DNA of 64,000 nt, taken from Paenibacillus amylolyticus. Its GTDB lineage: Bacteria; Bacillota; Bacilli; Paenibacillales; Paenibacillaceae. Made by a program: the position numbers and the translations under genes. The notes beneath the pieces were generated by a model that was not told the DNA's origin, searched no databases, and saw nothing but the letters and a program-made list of their open reading frames with translations. Below are positions 49,587 through 59,392 of this stretch, one piece after another (the first letter of the stretch is position 1; every line of letters begins with the position of its first letter). The stretch covers positions 3,534,001-3,598,000 of the forward strand of contig NZ_CP121451.1 in assembly GCF_029689945.1 (NCBI RefSeq), written 5' to 3'.

Positions 49587-50932
49587 ATGTATAAACGATT
49601 AAGTTCAGTCATGTTTCCGATATTTGCGGTTCTGTTGGTCGGTGCACTTGTATGGGGCTATCAGGAGAATCAGGAGAAGAATGCAATTCTGATCAAGGCA
49701 GAGAATCAATATCAGCGCGCCTTTCACGATTTGTCTTTTCATATGGATAAATTACATTCGGAGATTGGCAACACCTTGGCGGTTCACTCCACATCACAGG
49801 GGATGCACCGCAAAGGTTTGATGAATGTATGGCGACTCACCAGTGAAGCGCAAAATGAGATCAACCAACTGCCACTCACCATGCTGCCATTTAACGAAAC
49901 AGAGGAGTTCCTCTCGCGCATTTCCAACTTTGCCTATCGCGCGTCGATGCGTGACTTGACGAACGAGCCGCTCAATGAGAAGGAAATGGGCAACTTGAAA
50001 AAACTGTATGAGAATTCATCCGAAATTACCAAGAATCTGAAAGATGTACAGCAGAAAGTGCTGACAGACCGTTTGCGCTGGATGGACGCGGAGACTGCCA
50101 TGGCTACACAAGAGCAATCCATGGACAACACGATCGTTGATGGTTTTCGTACGGTGAACAAAAAGGTGCAGGAATATCCGGAGCTTGATTGGGGTCCTTC
50201 TGTATCCAATATCTACGCAAAACGGACAGTCAAGAAACTGGACGGGCTGCCAGTGACCAAAGAACAGATTCAGAGCAAGGCTGCAAAATTCTCTGATGTG
50301 GACAGTAGCAAAATCAAAGTACAGGAAAACGGTAAAGGAACGGACTGGGAATCGTATACTGCGACAGTCGATCATGCCAACAATGGCAAACTGATGATGG
50401 ATTTCACCCGTAATGGGGGATGCTTATCTCTTACAGTGATACTCGTCCGATTGGGACCAAAAAAGTATCCCGTAAGGATGCCATGGCAAAAGCAGATCAA
50501 TTTCTAACGAATAAAGGTTACAAAGATATGAAAGCCGTAAATTATGATGAATTTGGTAATCTGGGTAACCTTACTTATGTGCGTAAGCAAGGGGACACCT
50601 TGATCTATCCCGAGAAAATGTCCGTTCGTGTAGGACTGGATACAGGAGAAGTAACTGGATTCCAGGCGAGTGACTTTGTGTATGAACATAATGACAAGCG
50701 CAAAATTCCGAAAGCCACACTTACGGCGCAACAGGCACGTCAAAAGCTCAACTCGGACTTTGAAGAAAATTATGTACGCAAATCCCTGATTGAGAATGAT
50801 TACAGCAAAGAAGTGTTGTGTTATGAATTTGGAGGCAAGATAAACGGTTCACGTTACCGGATATACATTAATGCGAATACAGGAATAGAAGAAGCGGTAG
50901 AAGAGATCAAACCAGTCAATGCAACCTCATAA
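49587..50932 (+). CDS. ypeB: Germination protein YpeB (frameshift at a G5 run)
   Basis: ATG 49587 follows AAAGGAG. A membrane anchor (about residues 8-25) is followed by the helical YpeB domain. The frame breaks at G5 (50415-50419); with six G it reads TRNGGMLISYSDTRPIG and continues through the two PepSY-like repeats to 50932. About 448 residues. In Bacillus YpeB protects the cortex hydrolase SleB in the spore membrane and is needed for cortex breakdown at germination. The usual partner gene sleB is not adjacent here. Confidence 0.88.
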
Positions 50933-50976
50933 AAAGAGGGATCATCCCAATTTCTATAATGAACGAATAATTGCGG

Positions 50977-51002
50977 CAGACCACGATGTGGTCTGTTTTT
51001 TT
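50977..51002 (+). terminator. Intrinsic terminator after ypeB
   Basis: CAGACCAC (50977-50984) pairs with GTGGTCTG (50988-50995), followed by seven T. Confidence 0.9.
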
Positions 51003-51081
51003 CTTGTCTAATGTGAGAAAGGTCATGGTATAATAGTCCTTGTACATACGAAGATAAATACATAAAGTGGCGGTGAACAGC

Positions 51082-51734
51082 TTGTTTCCTAAAATAAATG
51101 AAATTTTATTCATCCAGATTGCTTCTGCTGATGAAAAAGAGGAACACAAAGAGTACAAATCACGCATTGCAGATATGGATGACAGCAGTTTTCTAATTGA
51201 AGTCCCGATGCAACAAGGAAGCAGCCGTCTGAAAAGGCTTTTTTTCGGAGAGGAATTGTCTATTTCATATATTACGGAGGATGGAGTCAGACATTATTTT
51301 AATACCTTTGTTACAGGATTTGAAGAAGATGTGGTTCGTCTTGTTCGTATCCGCAAACCACTTCCGAGCGATATATCCAAAATACAACGTCGCAGCTTTC
51401 TTCGTGTTCATGCAAACCTTGAATTGGCCATCCAGAGCGAAGATCTGACCCGTGCTGTCGGATTGACTGAAGATATTGGCGGGGTGGATTGTCCATCTAC
51501 GGCGAAGCCGGGTTTTCATTAGCTGAAGGTCAGAAACTGAAATGCTGGTTGCTTGTTCCATACCGCAACTCAATTATCGAACATGTAAATTTTGAAGCTG
51601 AGGTTGTACGGATCAAAACCCTGGAAACCGGCAGACAGCTATGCATGCTGAAATTTGTGCAGATCACAGATTCGGAGCGCCAGAAAATTATCAAGTTTTG
51701 TTTCGAGCGGCAACTGGACTATCGTACCAAATAG
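51082..51734 (+). CDS. ypfA: PilZ-domain flagellar brake protein YpfA/DgrA-like (frameshift at a G4 run)
   Basis: TTG 51082 (LFPKINEILFIQI) after GGCGGTG matches the usual start; GTG 51067 is an alternative in frame. The N-terminal YcgR-like domain precedes PilZ with the c-di-GMP motif (RRSFLRVHANLEL, R-R-x3-R). One G added at G4 (51481-51484) restores EDIGGGGLSIYGEAGFSL, the second PilZ landmark (D-x-S-x-x-G-type), and the frame to 51734. About 217 residues. Such proteins slow flagella or change motility when c-di-GMP is high. Confidence 0.8.
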
Positions 51735-51796
51735 GAATGTTGTGGCATAAAGAGAGTGAACTGCGGGCACCGTAATGAAAAAACGGAGGTATTGCC

Positions 51797-52021
51797 ATGA
51801 ATTATCGTCATGCAAACCGCAGATATGAACGTCTTTACTATGTTTTTTCCCGGCGAATGGAACGAAGGGTTACGATTTTGATTACAGCCCTTCTAATCCT
51901 GCTTGTGGTGTATCAATTACTGCTGTTGGTACCAGGCTTCAAGAAGAATATGACCACTATTGATCGCATGGAAGGTACAACAATTCAACTTCAGTCTTTA
52001 AATGATCACGAATATCCGTGA
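51797..52021 (+). CDS. ypfB: Small membrane protein YpfB-like
   Basis: A 74-residue protein from ATG 51797 after ACGGAGG. Basic N-terminus (RHANRRYERLYYVFSRRMERR), then one membrane segment (VTILITALLILLVVYQLLLLV). Position between ypfA and cmk is the same as ypfB in B. subtilis. Function unknown. Confidence 0.7.
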   Translation: MNYRHANRRYERLYYVFSRRMERRVTILITALLILLVVYQLLLLVPGFKKNMTTIDRMEGTTIQLQSLNDHEYP

Positions 52022-52031
52022 TTTGTCTGTT

Positions 52032-52061
52032 TTTGCATCCATGTGTAGAGTGTGGTATAAT
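52032..52061 (+). promoter_or_regulatory. Sigma-A promoter of cmk
   Basis: TTTGCA (52032-52037), 18 bases, TATAAT (52056-52061). A T-tailed hairpin begins only a few bases after the predicted start (52072-52091). Confidence 0.6.
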
Positions 52062-52071
52062 TTTCACGATG

Positions 52072-52091
52072 CAGGCAATGCCTGTTTTTTT
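52072..52091 (+). terminator. Short hairpin with T run in the cmk leader (possible attenuator)
   Basis: CAGGC (52072-52076) pairs with GCCTG (52080-52084), then seven T. It may end the ypfA-ypfB transcript or, because it follows a promoter so closely, reduce transcription into cmk. Confidence 0.55.
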
Positions 52092-52124
52092 ATTGAGGTT
52101 TATCGTTTGAGGAGGAATGCCCCG

Positions 52125-52829
52125 TTGGCAAGCCAGAACACATCAGAGAACGGGAAAATGAACGTTGCAATTGACGGACCTGCCGGTGCCGGGAAAAGCA
52201 CGGTGGCCCGATTGGTTGCAGAGGCGCTCGCGTATATATACGTCGATACAGGCGCAATGTACCGTGCGGTAACCTTGCACATGCTTCGGGAAGGTATTGC
52301 ACCGGAAGACGTGGCACGGGTACTTCAGGAAGCCCAAAAGCTGGTCATTGATTTACAACCGGATCCCGACGGACAGAAAGTGTTCTGTAATGGGGAAGAA
52401 GTAACCTCGGAAATCCGCTCCCGTGAAGTGACGGGAATCGTGTCCCGATATGCGCAAATCGAGGGGCTGCGTACGCAATTAGTGGATACTCAGCGGCAAA
52501 TGGCTTTGCGCAAGGGCGTCGTCATGGATGGACGCGATATCGGAACGACAGTACTGCCCGATGCGGAAGTGAAAATCTTCATGACTGCCAGTGTGGAAGA
52601 GCGTGCGCTTCGCCGCTTCAAAGAACTGGACCCCTCTGAAGGACTGACGTTGCAACAACTGGAGCGAGACATTGCCACCCGTGACAGATTGGATGAGAGT
52701 CGGGAAATTTCCCCGCTGCGCTGTGCTGAGGATGCAATTGTCCTCGATACAACGGAGATGAACATTCATGAAGTGGTTGACAAAATCGTATCTTATTGCA
52801 CAATGGTCAGAGGAGAGATCGGTCTATGA
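52125..52829 (+). CDS. cmk: Cytidylate kinase
   Basis: TTG 52125 is well placed after GGAGGAATG; ATG 52158 is a possible internal start closer to the core. The Walker A loop is GPAGAGKST, followed by the CMP kinase landmarks (YVDTGAMYRAVT, DGRDIGTTVLPDAEVKIF, RDRLDESREISPL). About 234 residues. It phosphorylates CMP and dCMP, feeding nucleotide recycling and lipid synthesis. Its stop overlaps the next ATG (ATGA), and plsC follows in the same transcript, as in related genomes. Confidence 0.92.
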   Translation: MASQNTSENGKMNVAIDGPAGAGKSTVARLVAEALAYIYVDTGAMYRAVTLHMLREGIAPEDVARVLQEAQKLVIDLQPDPDGQKVFCNGEEVTSEIRSREVTGIVSRYAQIEGLRTQLVDTQRQMALRKGVVMDGRDIGTTVLPDAEVKIFMTASVEERALRRFKELDPSEGLTLQQLERDIATRDRLDESREISPLRCAEDAIVLDTTEMNIHEVVDKIVSYCTMVRGEIGL

Positions 52830-53411
52830 TTTACACATTTTGCAGCACTTTACTGCGGATCATTTACACCATTCTTTTCCGCTTGGAGGCCGTTGGACGG
52901 GAGAATATTCCGAAAGAAGGCGGCGTACTTTTATGTTCCAATCATATTAGTAACTTCGATCCTCCAACCGTGGGTATCAAAATTCGTCGTCAGGTGCGTT
53001 TCATGGCCAAAAGCGAATTGTTTGAAGTTCCTGTACTCGGCCGAATCATTAAAGCCGTTGGCGCTTTCCCGTGAAACGTGGAGGTGTCAGTAAGGAATCC
53101 ATCAAGACCTCGCTCAATATTTTGCGTGATGGTCAAGTGCTTGGCATTTCCCCTCGGGAAGCCGTCACAATGATGGAGGTATCGGCAAAAAAGGAGCAGC
53201 GAGTTTTGCTCTCCGCAGTGGCGCTACAGTTATACCTACTGCTATTATCGGTAACTACAAAGTTTTTCGTAAGATGAAAGTTGTATATGGAGCACCTGTG
53301 AATTTGGACGAGTTCAAAGAAGACCCATCTGGAGAAGCTCTGGAGAAGGCGACTGAAAAGATTATGTCCAAAATTAACGAAATGGTGCAAACGGGCGTGC
53401 CGAGCAAGTAA
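52826..53411 (+). CDS. plsC: 1-acyl-sn-glycerol-3-phosphate acyltransferase (two frameshifts)
   Basis: ATG 52826 overlaps the cmk stop. The NHxSxxD acyltransferase motif is SNHISNFDPP. The frame breaks at C3 (53068-53070; with four C AFPVKRGGVSKESI) and again at T3 (53147-53149; with four T GIFPSGSRHNDGGIGKKGAASFAL). The second motif FPSGSR is like FPSGTR in B. subtilis PlsC. The joined protein is about 195 residues. It acylates lysophosphatidic acid to phosphatidic acid. The gene is normally essential, so both breaks are likely sequencing errors. Confidence 0.87.
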
Positions 53412-53553
53412 CGGCTTCGTCGGTAGCTGAGTGCATGTTTCCATATTTTTGAGGGAGACTAAAGCTTGAGCACTCAGTGATGAAAGTGTTTTGAACTCTG
53501 CTATAGGCAGGTTTGAATATAATGGGGTTTTTGAATTGAGGAGGGTATTTGAC

Positions 53554-54768
53554 ATGTCGGAAGAAATGAAAAATCAAGAAGCAACCCAAGATGAGTTGGA
53601 TCAATTCGTTTCCTTGAAAAAAGGAGATACCGTAAAAGGAACCATCGTCAAATTGGAAGATAACCAAGCCTATGTGAGCATTGGATATAAATATGACGGT
53701 GTAATTCCAATTCGTGAACTGTCTTCATTGCATGTTGACAGCGCGTCTGATGCAGTAGAAGTTGGACAAGAAGTTGAAGCTAAAGTTCTTAGCATCGACG
53801 ACGAGAAAGAAAAACTCGTTCTGTCCAAACGTGCAATCGACAGCGAAAACGCATGGGATCAATTGCAAAAGCATTTTGAAGACCAAGACGTATTCGAAGT
53901 TGTTGTAGGTGATGTTGTTAAAGGCGGTCTGGTAGCAGACGTGGGCGTTCGTGGATTTATCCCGGCTTCCATGGTTGAACGCCATTTCGTTGAAGACTTC
54001 AGCGACTACAAAGGACGCACACTGCGTGTTAAAGTGAAAGAGATCGACCGTGAGAACAACAAAGTGATCCTTTCCCAAAAAGACGTACTGGAGCAAGAAT
54101 TCGAAGCAAACAAAGCTACAGTAATGGCTGGTTTGCAAGAAGGTCAAGTGATCGAAGGTACAGTACAACGTTTGACTCAATTCGGAGCATTCGTTGATGT
54201 AGGCGGAGTTGACGGTTTGGTTCACGTATCCGAGCTGGCTTGGACTCACGTTGAAAAACCATCCGACGTTCTGTCTGAAGGTGACAAGGTTAGTGTGAAA
54301 GTGCTGAAAGTTGACCCTGAAAAAGGCAAAATCAGCCTGAGCATGAAAGCTGTTCAACCGGGTCCTTGGGAAACAGCTAGCGAAAAATTCAATTCCAGCG
54401 ATATCGTAACAGGTGTTGTAAAACGTCTGGTTGACTTCGGTGCATTTGTTGAAATCGCTCCTGGCGTTGAGGGACTTGTGCATATTTCACAAATCTCCCA
54501 CAAACACATCGGCACTCCACATGAAGTGCTGAAAGAAGGACAGGAAGTTCAAGTTAAAATCTTGGACATGAACCCTTCTGAGCAACGTGTAAGCTTGAGC
54601 ATCAAAGAAACTGAAGAAGCTCCTGCTCAACCACAAAAATCAGAGCGTCCAGCTAGAAACAACGCTCCGCGTGAAGAAATCAACAATCCAAACGTTTCCT
54701 TGAACAATCAAGGAATGAGCACTACGCTCGGCGAATTGTTTGGCGACAAACTCAGCAAATTCAAATAA
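53554..54768 (+). CDS. ypfD: Ribosomal protein S1-like RNA-binding protein (YpfD)
   Basis: ATG 53554 follows GAGGAGGG; the frame is open to 53491 but without a site there. The 404-residue protein has four S1 domains (about residues 20-90, 105-170, 190-260 and 275-345), each with the G(D/T)VVxGxVxx(L/V).xFGAFV-type core, followed by a polar tail rich in Gln, Asn and Pro. Firmicute S1 homologues have fewer domains than E. coli S1 and bind RNA; function in B. subtilis is not essential. Followed by a strong terminator. Confidence 0.9.
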   Translation: MSEEMKNQEATQDELDQFVSLKKGDTVKGTIVKLEDNQAYVSIGYKYDGVIPIRELSSLHVDSASDAVEVGQEVEAKVLSIDDEKEKLVLSKRAIDSENAWDQLQKHFEDQDVFEVVVGDVVKGGLVADVGVRGFIPASMVERHFVEDFSDYKGRTLRVKVKEIDRENNKVILSQKDVLEQEFEANKATVMAGLQEGQVIEGTVQRLTQFGAFVDVGGVDGLVHVSELAWTHVEKPSDVLSEGDKVSVKVLKVDPEKGKISLSMKAVQPGPWETASEKFNSSDIVTGVVKRLVDFGAFVEIAPGVEGLVHISQISHKHIGTPHEVLKEGQEVQVKILDMNPSEQRVSLSIKETEEAPAQPQKSERPARNNAPREEINNPNVSLNNQGMSTTLGELFGDKLSKFK

Positions 54769-54827
54769 GTTAACAATGCATGGTTCTAAGTTATATACTG
54801 CATATTTTGCTGAATAACAAAAGCAAG

Positions 54828-54862
54828 ATCGGCGAGCCCAAGGCGGGTTCGCCGATTGTTTT
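54828..54862 (+). terminator. Intrinsic terminator after ypfD
   Basis: ATCGGCGAGCCC (54828-54839) pairs with GGGTTCGCCGAT (54845-54856) with one G-T pair, then GTTTTTA. Confidence 0.88.
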
Positions 54863-54953
54863 TATTGCGAGTAATTTGGCATGAAACGTTAGCCAAGACA
54901 TATCTTTTTTGCTATGATGATTATCGTAAGTATGGACAGGAGGAGTGGAATGT

Positions 54954-56276
54954 ATGGCAAGACCCGTTGTGGCAATTGTCGGACGACCGAACGTGGGTAA
55001 ATCCACCATTTTCAATCGGATCATCGGCGACAGACTGGCCATTGTGGAAGACAAGCCGGGCATTACCCGTGACCGCATATATGGAATCGGTGAATGGAAC
55101 GGTAAACCATTTAGTATTATTGATACAGGTGGTATTGAAATTGATGGTGAAGATGTAATCTTAAAATCGATTCGTATGCAAGCAGAGCTCGCTATTGAAG
55201 AAGCGGATGTTATTGTATTCATGTGTGATGCAAAAGCAGGTATTACGCAATCGGATGAAGAGGTAGCGGAGATGCTCTACCGCTCAGGCAAGCCCATTGT
55301 TGTAGCCGTTAACAAAGTGGATAATATCGGACGAAGTGAGCTCATTTATGAGTTTTATGGATTTGGATTCGGTGATCCTATCGGCGTATCCGGAAGCCAC
55401 GGTACAGGTGTAGGTGATTTGCTTGATGCGATTGTGGAGAAACTGCCAGAACTTGAGGAAGAGACTTACGATGAAGATGTCATTCGTGTAGCTCTGATTG
55501 GACGTCCTAATGTGGGCAAATCTTCACTTGTGAACGCTATTCTGGGAGAAGAGCGTGTCATTGTAAGTGATGTGGCTGGAACGACCCGGGATGCAATTGA
55601 TACACCTTTTGAAAAAGACGGCCAACGTTACGTGTTGATTGATACAGCAGGTATGCGTAAGCGTGGTAAAGTATATGAAACAACGGAAAAATACAGTGTC
55701 ATGCGTGCGATGCGTGCGATTGAGCGTGCAGATGTTGTTCTGATTGTCATTAATGGCGAAGAAGGCATTATTGAACAGGACAAGCATATTGCAGGATATG
55801 CATTCGAAGCTGGTAAAGCGTCATTGTTTGTGGTGAACAAATGGGACGTGGTAGAGAAGCATGACAAAACGATGAAAGAGTTTGAGAAAAAAATTCGGGA
55901 TCATTTCCTGTTTATGACTTATGCTCCGGTCGTGTTCTTGTCAGCCCTCACAAAACAACGCTTACAAAAACTGTTGCCGGTTGTGCAACGCGTAGCAGAG
56001 CAACATTCATTGCGTGTGCAGACACATCTGCTTAACGACGTGGTATCCGATGCGGTTGCGATTAATCCTCCGCCAACAGATAAAGGACGGAGAATGAGAA
56101 TTAACTATGTGACTCAGGTGGCTGTTAAACCGCCGACCATGGTTATTTTCGTGAACGACCCTGAGTTGATGCACTTCTCTTACGAGCGCTATCTGGAGAA
56201 TAAAATCCGTTCAGCGTTTGATTTCGAAGGAACACCAATTCGCATATTTACTCGGAAGAAGTCCGACGAAAGTTAG
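54954..56276 (+). CDS. der: Ribosome biogenesis GTPase Der (EngA)
   Basis: ATG 54954 ([18 protein letters not shown]) is the usual Der start, with AGGAGGAG upstream; GTG 54945 is also in frame. The 440-residue protein has two tandem G domains, each with GRPNVGKS (about residues 9 and 183) and the DTGG/DTAG switch motifs, and a C-terminal KH-like domain. It assembles the 50S subunit and is essential. plsY and gpsA follow closely, forming one unit. Confidence 0.94.
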   Translation: MARPVVAIVGRPNVGKSTIFNRIIGDRLAIVEDKPGITRDRIYGIGEWNGKPFSIIDTGGIEIDGEDVILKSIRMQAELAIEEADVIVFMCDAKAGITQSDEEVAEMLYRSGKPIVVAVNKVDNIGRSELIYEFYGFGFGDPIGVSGSHGTGVGDLLDAIVEKLPELEEETYDEDVIRVALIGRPNVGKSSLVNAILGEERVIVSDVAGTTRDAIDTPFEKDGQRYVLIDTAGMRKRGKVYETTEKYSVMRAMRAIERADVVLIVINGEEGIIEQDKHIAGYAFEAGKASLFVVNKWDVVEKHDKTMKEFEKKIRDHFLFMTYAPVVFLSALTKQRLQKLLPVVQRVAEQHSLRVQTHLLNDVVSDAVAINPPPTDKGRRMRINYVTQVAVKPPTMVIFVNDPELMHFSYERYLENKIRSAFDFEGTPIRIFTRKKSDES

Positions 56277-56287
56277 GGGAGAAGTGT

Positions 56288-56911
56288 GTGATTTTACAAA
56301 TCGCAGCGATTGTACTGAGTTATCTGCTCGGTTCAATCAGCTTTAGTGTCCTCCTTGCAAAAGCGATACGGGGGATCGATATTCGTCAGCACGGAAGCGG
56401 AAATGCAGGAGCTACCAATACGTTGCGCATTTTGGGTAAAGGACCGGCAATTGCTGTTCTGTTACTTGATGTACTTAAGGGTGTTGCAGCTGTATGGATT
56501 GGAATCTGGCTCAGCGACGGTTCTGCATGGATTCCTGCACTCAGTGGTATCGCTGCCATTGCAGGACATAACTGGCCGCTTTACTTCCATTTTCGTGGAG
56601 GAAAAGGGATTGCCACAGCCATTGGTGTTCTGGTGAGTCTTGCTTTCCTGCCTGCGTTATGTGCTGGGGTGATCGCTATTCTGTCTATTGTATTGACACG
56701 ATACGTTTCATTGGGGTCCCTGATTTTTGTAGCATTTACACCCATCTTTATCTTGGTATTACCCGGATATTCAATGAATATCTTCTGGGGGAGTCTGATT
56801 ATTTGTCTGTTTGCGTTCTGGAGACATCGTACCAATATTGCGAAGCTCGCCAAAGGACAGGAAAATAAATTGGGATCGAAAAACCCTGGAGGGGGTAAAC
56901 GCGTTGTCTAA
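56288..56911 (+). CDS. plsY: Glycerol-3-phosphate acyltransferase PlsY
   Basis: GTG 56288 follows GGGGAGAAG, 11 bases after der. The 207-residue membrane protein has the PlsY motifs SGNAGATNTLR (phosphate-binding), GHNWPLYFHFRGGKGIAT and a later GSLI-type segment. It transfers acyl groups from acyl-phosphate to glycerol-3-phosphate, the first step of phospholipid synthesis. Its end overlaps the gpsA start, pairing the enzyme with the supplier of its substrate. Confidence 0.93.
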   Translation: MILQIAAIVLSYLLGSISFSVLLAKAIRGIDIRQHGSGNAGATNTLRILGKGPAIAVLLLDVLKGVAAVWIGIWLSDGSAWIPALSGIAAIAGHNWPLYFHFRGGKGIATAIGVLVSLAFLPALCAGVIAILSIVLTRYVSLGSLIFVAFTPIFILVLPGYSMNIFWGSLIICLFAFWRHRTNIAKLAKGQENKLGSKNPGGGKRVV

Positions 56912-57944
56912 AAAAGTTGCTGTTCTGGTCGCTGGGAGCTGGGGAACGGCTCTGGCCAGTGTACTCGCTGCCAATCAGTTGGACGTGATGATGTGGACAC
57001 GTGGTGAAGATCAGGCTAACGAAATCAATAGCAAGCACACCAACACGCGCTATCTTCCGGATGCAGAGCTTTCACCACGTATTCAAGCAACAAGTGATAT
57101 GGAAGCGGCAGTGGAAGGCGCCATAGCTGTGTTAATTGTTGCGCCTTCTTCAGCCATGCGTGCAGTTGCGAACCAGCTTAAGGCTTATTATAAGCCTGAG
57201 ATGTTAGTCATTCATGCAACCAAAGGTTTTGAGACAGAAAGCCTCAAACGGATGTCCACAGTCATCTCAGAAGAGCTTGAATGTGAAGAAGGACGTGTCG
57301 TTGTTCTTTCTGGTCCAAGCCATGCGGAAGAGGTCGTAAAGCGATGTCCGACTACTGTGGTTGTAGCTTCACTGGATAAGTCATCTGCCGAGGCTGCTCA
57401 AGCTTTGTTTATGAATGCCTATTTCCGGGTGTATACGAATCGGGATATGCTCGGTGTTGAGCTGGCAGGTGCCTTCAAAAACATCATTGCTCTTGGTGCA
57501 GGCATGTCAGATGGTCTTCAATTCGGTGATAATGCCAAAGCCGCTTTGCTAACACGCGGTCTGGCAGAAATCACACGTATTGGTGTTGAGATGGGAGCAA
57601 ATCCGCTGACGTTTTCGGGACTTGCTGGAATCGGGGATCTGGTTGTGACGGCTACAAGTCAGCACAGCCGGAACTGGAGAGCAGGTTCCATGTTGGGCCA
57701 GGGACAGAAGCTGGATGATGTGTTGAAGTCCATGGGCATGGTGGTCGAGGGTATCCGAACTACGCAAGCTGCCTATTTCATCTCGCAAAAATATGGCGTG
57801 CAAATGCCGATTGCGGACCAGTTGTATCACGTTTTATTCCAGGAGAGACAGCCGCGTGATGCAGTTGAAGCCTTGATGGGACGTGACCCGAAGACTGAAA
57901 TGGAAGTCATGAAGCTTGAAACCTGGGAGCAGTGGCATTCCTGA
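56904..57944 (+). CDS. gpsA: NAD(P)-dependent glycerol-3-phosphate dehydrogenase
   Basis: TTG 56904 follows GGAGGGGG; the frame is open further up inside plsY. About 346 residues: N-terminal Rossmann domain, then GPSHAEEV, the catalytic Lys in ELAGAFKNIIALGAGMSDGL, and the late GDLVVTATSQHSRN. It reduces dihydroxyacetone phosphate to glycerol-3-phosphate for PlsY. The nucleotide-binding loop reads VAGSWGT where most enzymes have GAGSWGT; the first glycine is valine. Either a natural variant or a base error. Confidence 0.92.
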   Translation: MSKKVAVLVAGSWGTALASVLAANQLDVMMWTRGEDQANEINSKHTNTRYLPDAELSPRIQATSDMEAAVEGAIAVLIVAPSSAMRAVANQLKAYYKPEMLVIHATKGFETESLKRMSTVISEELECEEGRVVVLSGPSHAEEVVKRCPTTVVVASLDKSSAEAAQALFMNAYFRVYTNRDMLGVELAGAFKNIIALGAGMSDGLQFGDNAKAALLTRGLAEITRIGVEMGANPLTFSGLAGIGDLVVTATSQHSRNWRAGSMLGQGQKLDDVLKSMGMVVEGIRTTQAAYFISQKYGVQMPIADQLYHVLFQERQPRDAVEALMGRDPKTEMEVMKLETWEQWHS

Positions 57945-57988
57945 TTGTAATCAGCCCAAACGTACCTTGTGAAATAAGAAGCTTATTC

Positions 57989-58016
57989 ACCTTTTCCGTT
58001 GCGGACTCATACTATA
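57989..58016 (+). promoter_or_regulatory. Probable sigma-K promoter of spoVIF
   Basis: AC (57989-57990), 17 bases, CATACTATA (58008-58016), which fits the sigma-K pattern AC-(16/17)-CATA-N3-TA. spoVIF is a sigma-K gene in B. subtilis. ATG 58048 lies 32 bases downstream. Confidence 0.55.
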
Positions 58017-58047
58017 CACATGAGTATTGCCGGAGGAGGGGAGACGA

Positions 58048-58323
58048 ATGGGTAACAACATTTCTAAAGATGCGCTGAATGCAATCAACAAGAAAACGGG
58101 TAAAACAATAACAGAAGGTGCTGTCAAGAAATTGGCTAGCACGGTGAAACCAACGACGATTCAGAATGAAGCTCAGTTGCGCCAATTGATCAAGCAAGTA
58201 TCCGCCATGGCGAAAGTTCCGGTATCTGAGGATACGGTTAAGGATATTGTGAGTGCGGTCAAGAAAAGCGGATTGAATCCGAGCAGTATGGAATCGTTAA
58301 TGAAAATGATGATGAAAAAATAA
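58048..58323 (+). CDS. spoVIF: Stage VI sporulation protein F
   Basis: ATG 58048 follows GGAGGGGAG. The 91-residue protein is small and basic, starting MGNNISKDALNAINKKTGKTITEG and ending in a methionine- and lysine-rich tail, as in SpoVIF (YjcC). It is needed for normal spore coat assembly in B. subtilis. A sigma-K-like promoter lies directly upstream. Confidence 0.85.
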   Translation: MGNNISKDALNAINKKTGKTITEGAVKKLASTVKPTTIQNEAQLRQLIKQVSAMAKVPVSEDTVKDIVSAVKKSGLNPSSMESLMKMMMKK

Positions 58324-58495
58324 TAGATTACGCCTGCTTGTGCAGGTAATCCAGTAAGACAAAAAGACGAGTCGGCTCCTGTCGGCTTGCTTTTTTGTCT
58401 TTTTTTGGAAAGTTGAGCTGAATTTCGTGTTATAATGGTTGCAATTGTCACAGTGTCAGTGATGAATATTGGACTGAAGGGGAGACTGCTGGATT

Positions 58496-58675
58496 ATGAG
58501 CGCAATGGACAAGATGTGGCTGTCATTGGTCGCCATCCTCATTATGGGACTATCTGTATTCCTGATTACGTTTGCTCGTGCCAAAACAAAAGGTATTGTA
58601 CGGGGGATTCTTTCCTTCATTGCATTTTTGATTATGCTGATTGGCTTTTTCGGTGGAATCGCTTCTCTGACCTGA
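58496..58675 (+). CDS. DUF2768 small membrane protein (YphE-like)
   Basis: A 59-residue protein from ATG 58496 after GGGGAGAC, too short for many gene finders. It has two membrane segments (MWLSLVAILIMGLSVFLIT and ILSFIAFLIMLIGFFGG) with a short basic loop (ARAKTKG). Its place between gpsA/spoVIF and the yphF-like gene matches yphE in B. subtilis, a DUF2768 protein. Function unknown. Confidence 0.75.
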   Translation: MSAMDKMWLSLVAILIMGLSVFLITFARAKTKGIVRGILSFIAFLIMLIGFFGGIASLT

Positions 58676-58758
58676 TTTCCCATGCCTGAAAGATAACATC
58701 CGCATAAGCACAACATAAGAACTGACACAATGAACACGGATGAGGGGAGTGTGAGCCT

Positions 58759-59375
58759 ATGGGGCCGCATGATACGGAGGGTCGGACAGCGCGTTATCCG
58801 GAATTACACGCGGCTTTGCTGGAAACGGCCAAAGCCTGGAACACTCAGCCACAGACATGGTTACTTGGAGGAAGCTGCGGGTTGCTGCTTCAGGGGGTAG
58901 AGTTACAACAGGCTCCGAGAGATATTGATATTTATGCTGATGTTGCTGCGGCTAAGGAACTTCACCGGGTCGCTCCGGGGAAATAGTTGACGAGCCTATA
59001 GTGGATAAAACAGGACCTTATGCTTCTCTGTTAAGCCACTATCAGGTGGGTGAATGTGCGCTGGAACTGGTGGGAGGCTTCGAAATATGGGCTCGCAAAA
59101 GTTGGTACCGTATCGAGATTGAGCATGTACTTGCTCCGCATGCACCAGTAGCACAAGTGGGTTCATATACCCTGCGACTGATGCCGCTTGCGCATGAGCT
59201 GTTGTTTAATCTGCTGCGAGGTCGCGAAGATCGTTATGTGCCCATTGCGTCACAGATGCGTCAGCGACCACATGTACATCAACCTATAATGATGCTTTTG
59301 AGTCAACAGAATGTATGGACAAGCCGCTTTAGAACCGAAGTGGAAGACCTTGTTGGCTTTGCATGGTCACCGTAG
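58759..59375 (+). CDS. Nucleotidyltransferase-fold protein (frameshift at a G4 run)
   Basis: ATG 58759 follows GAGGGGAGTGTG. The frame breaks at G4 (58977-58980); with five G it reads HRVAPGEIVDEPIVDKTGPY and continues to 59375. The joined protein is about 205 residues. The first part (TWLLGGSCGLLLQGVELQQAPRDIDIY) has the glycine-serine and D-x-D layout of minimal nucleotidyltransferases; the second half is alpha/beta with a helical end. Enzymatic activity and substrate unknown. Confidence 0.7.
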
Positions 59376-59392
59376 GTTGAGGGAGGAAAATG

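Noticed and set aside
53133..53170. Serine in place of glutamate in the PlsC FPEGTR motif as a sign of inactivity
   Set aside because: After frame correction the motif reads FPSGSR, and FPSGTR is the form I recall for B. subtilis PlsC, so it is normal for this group.
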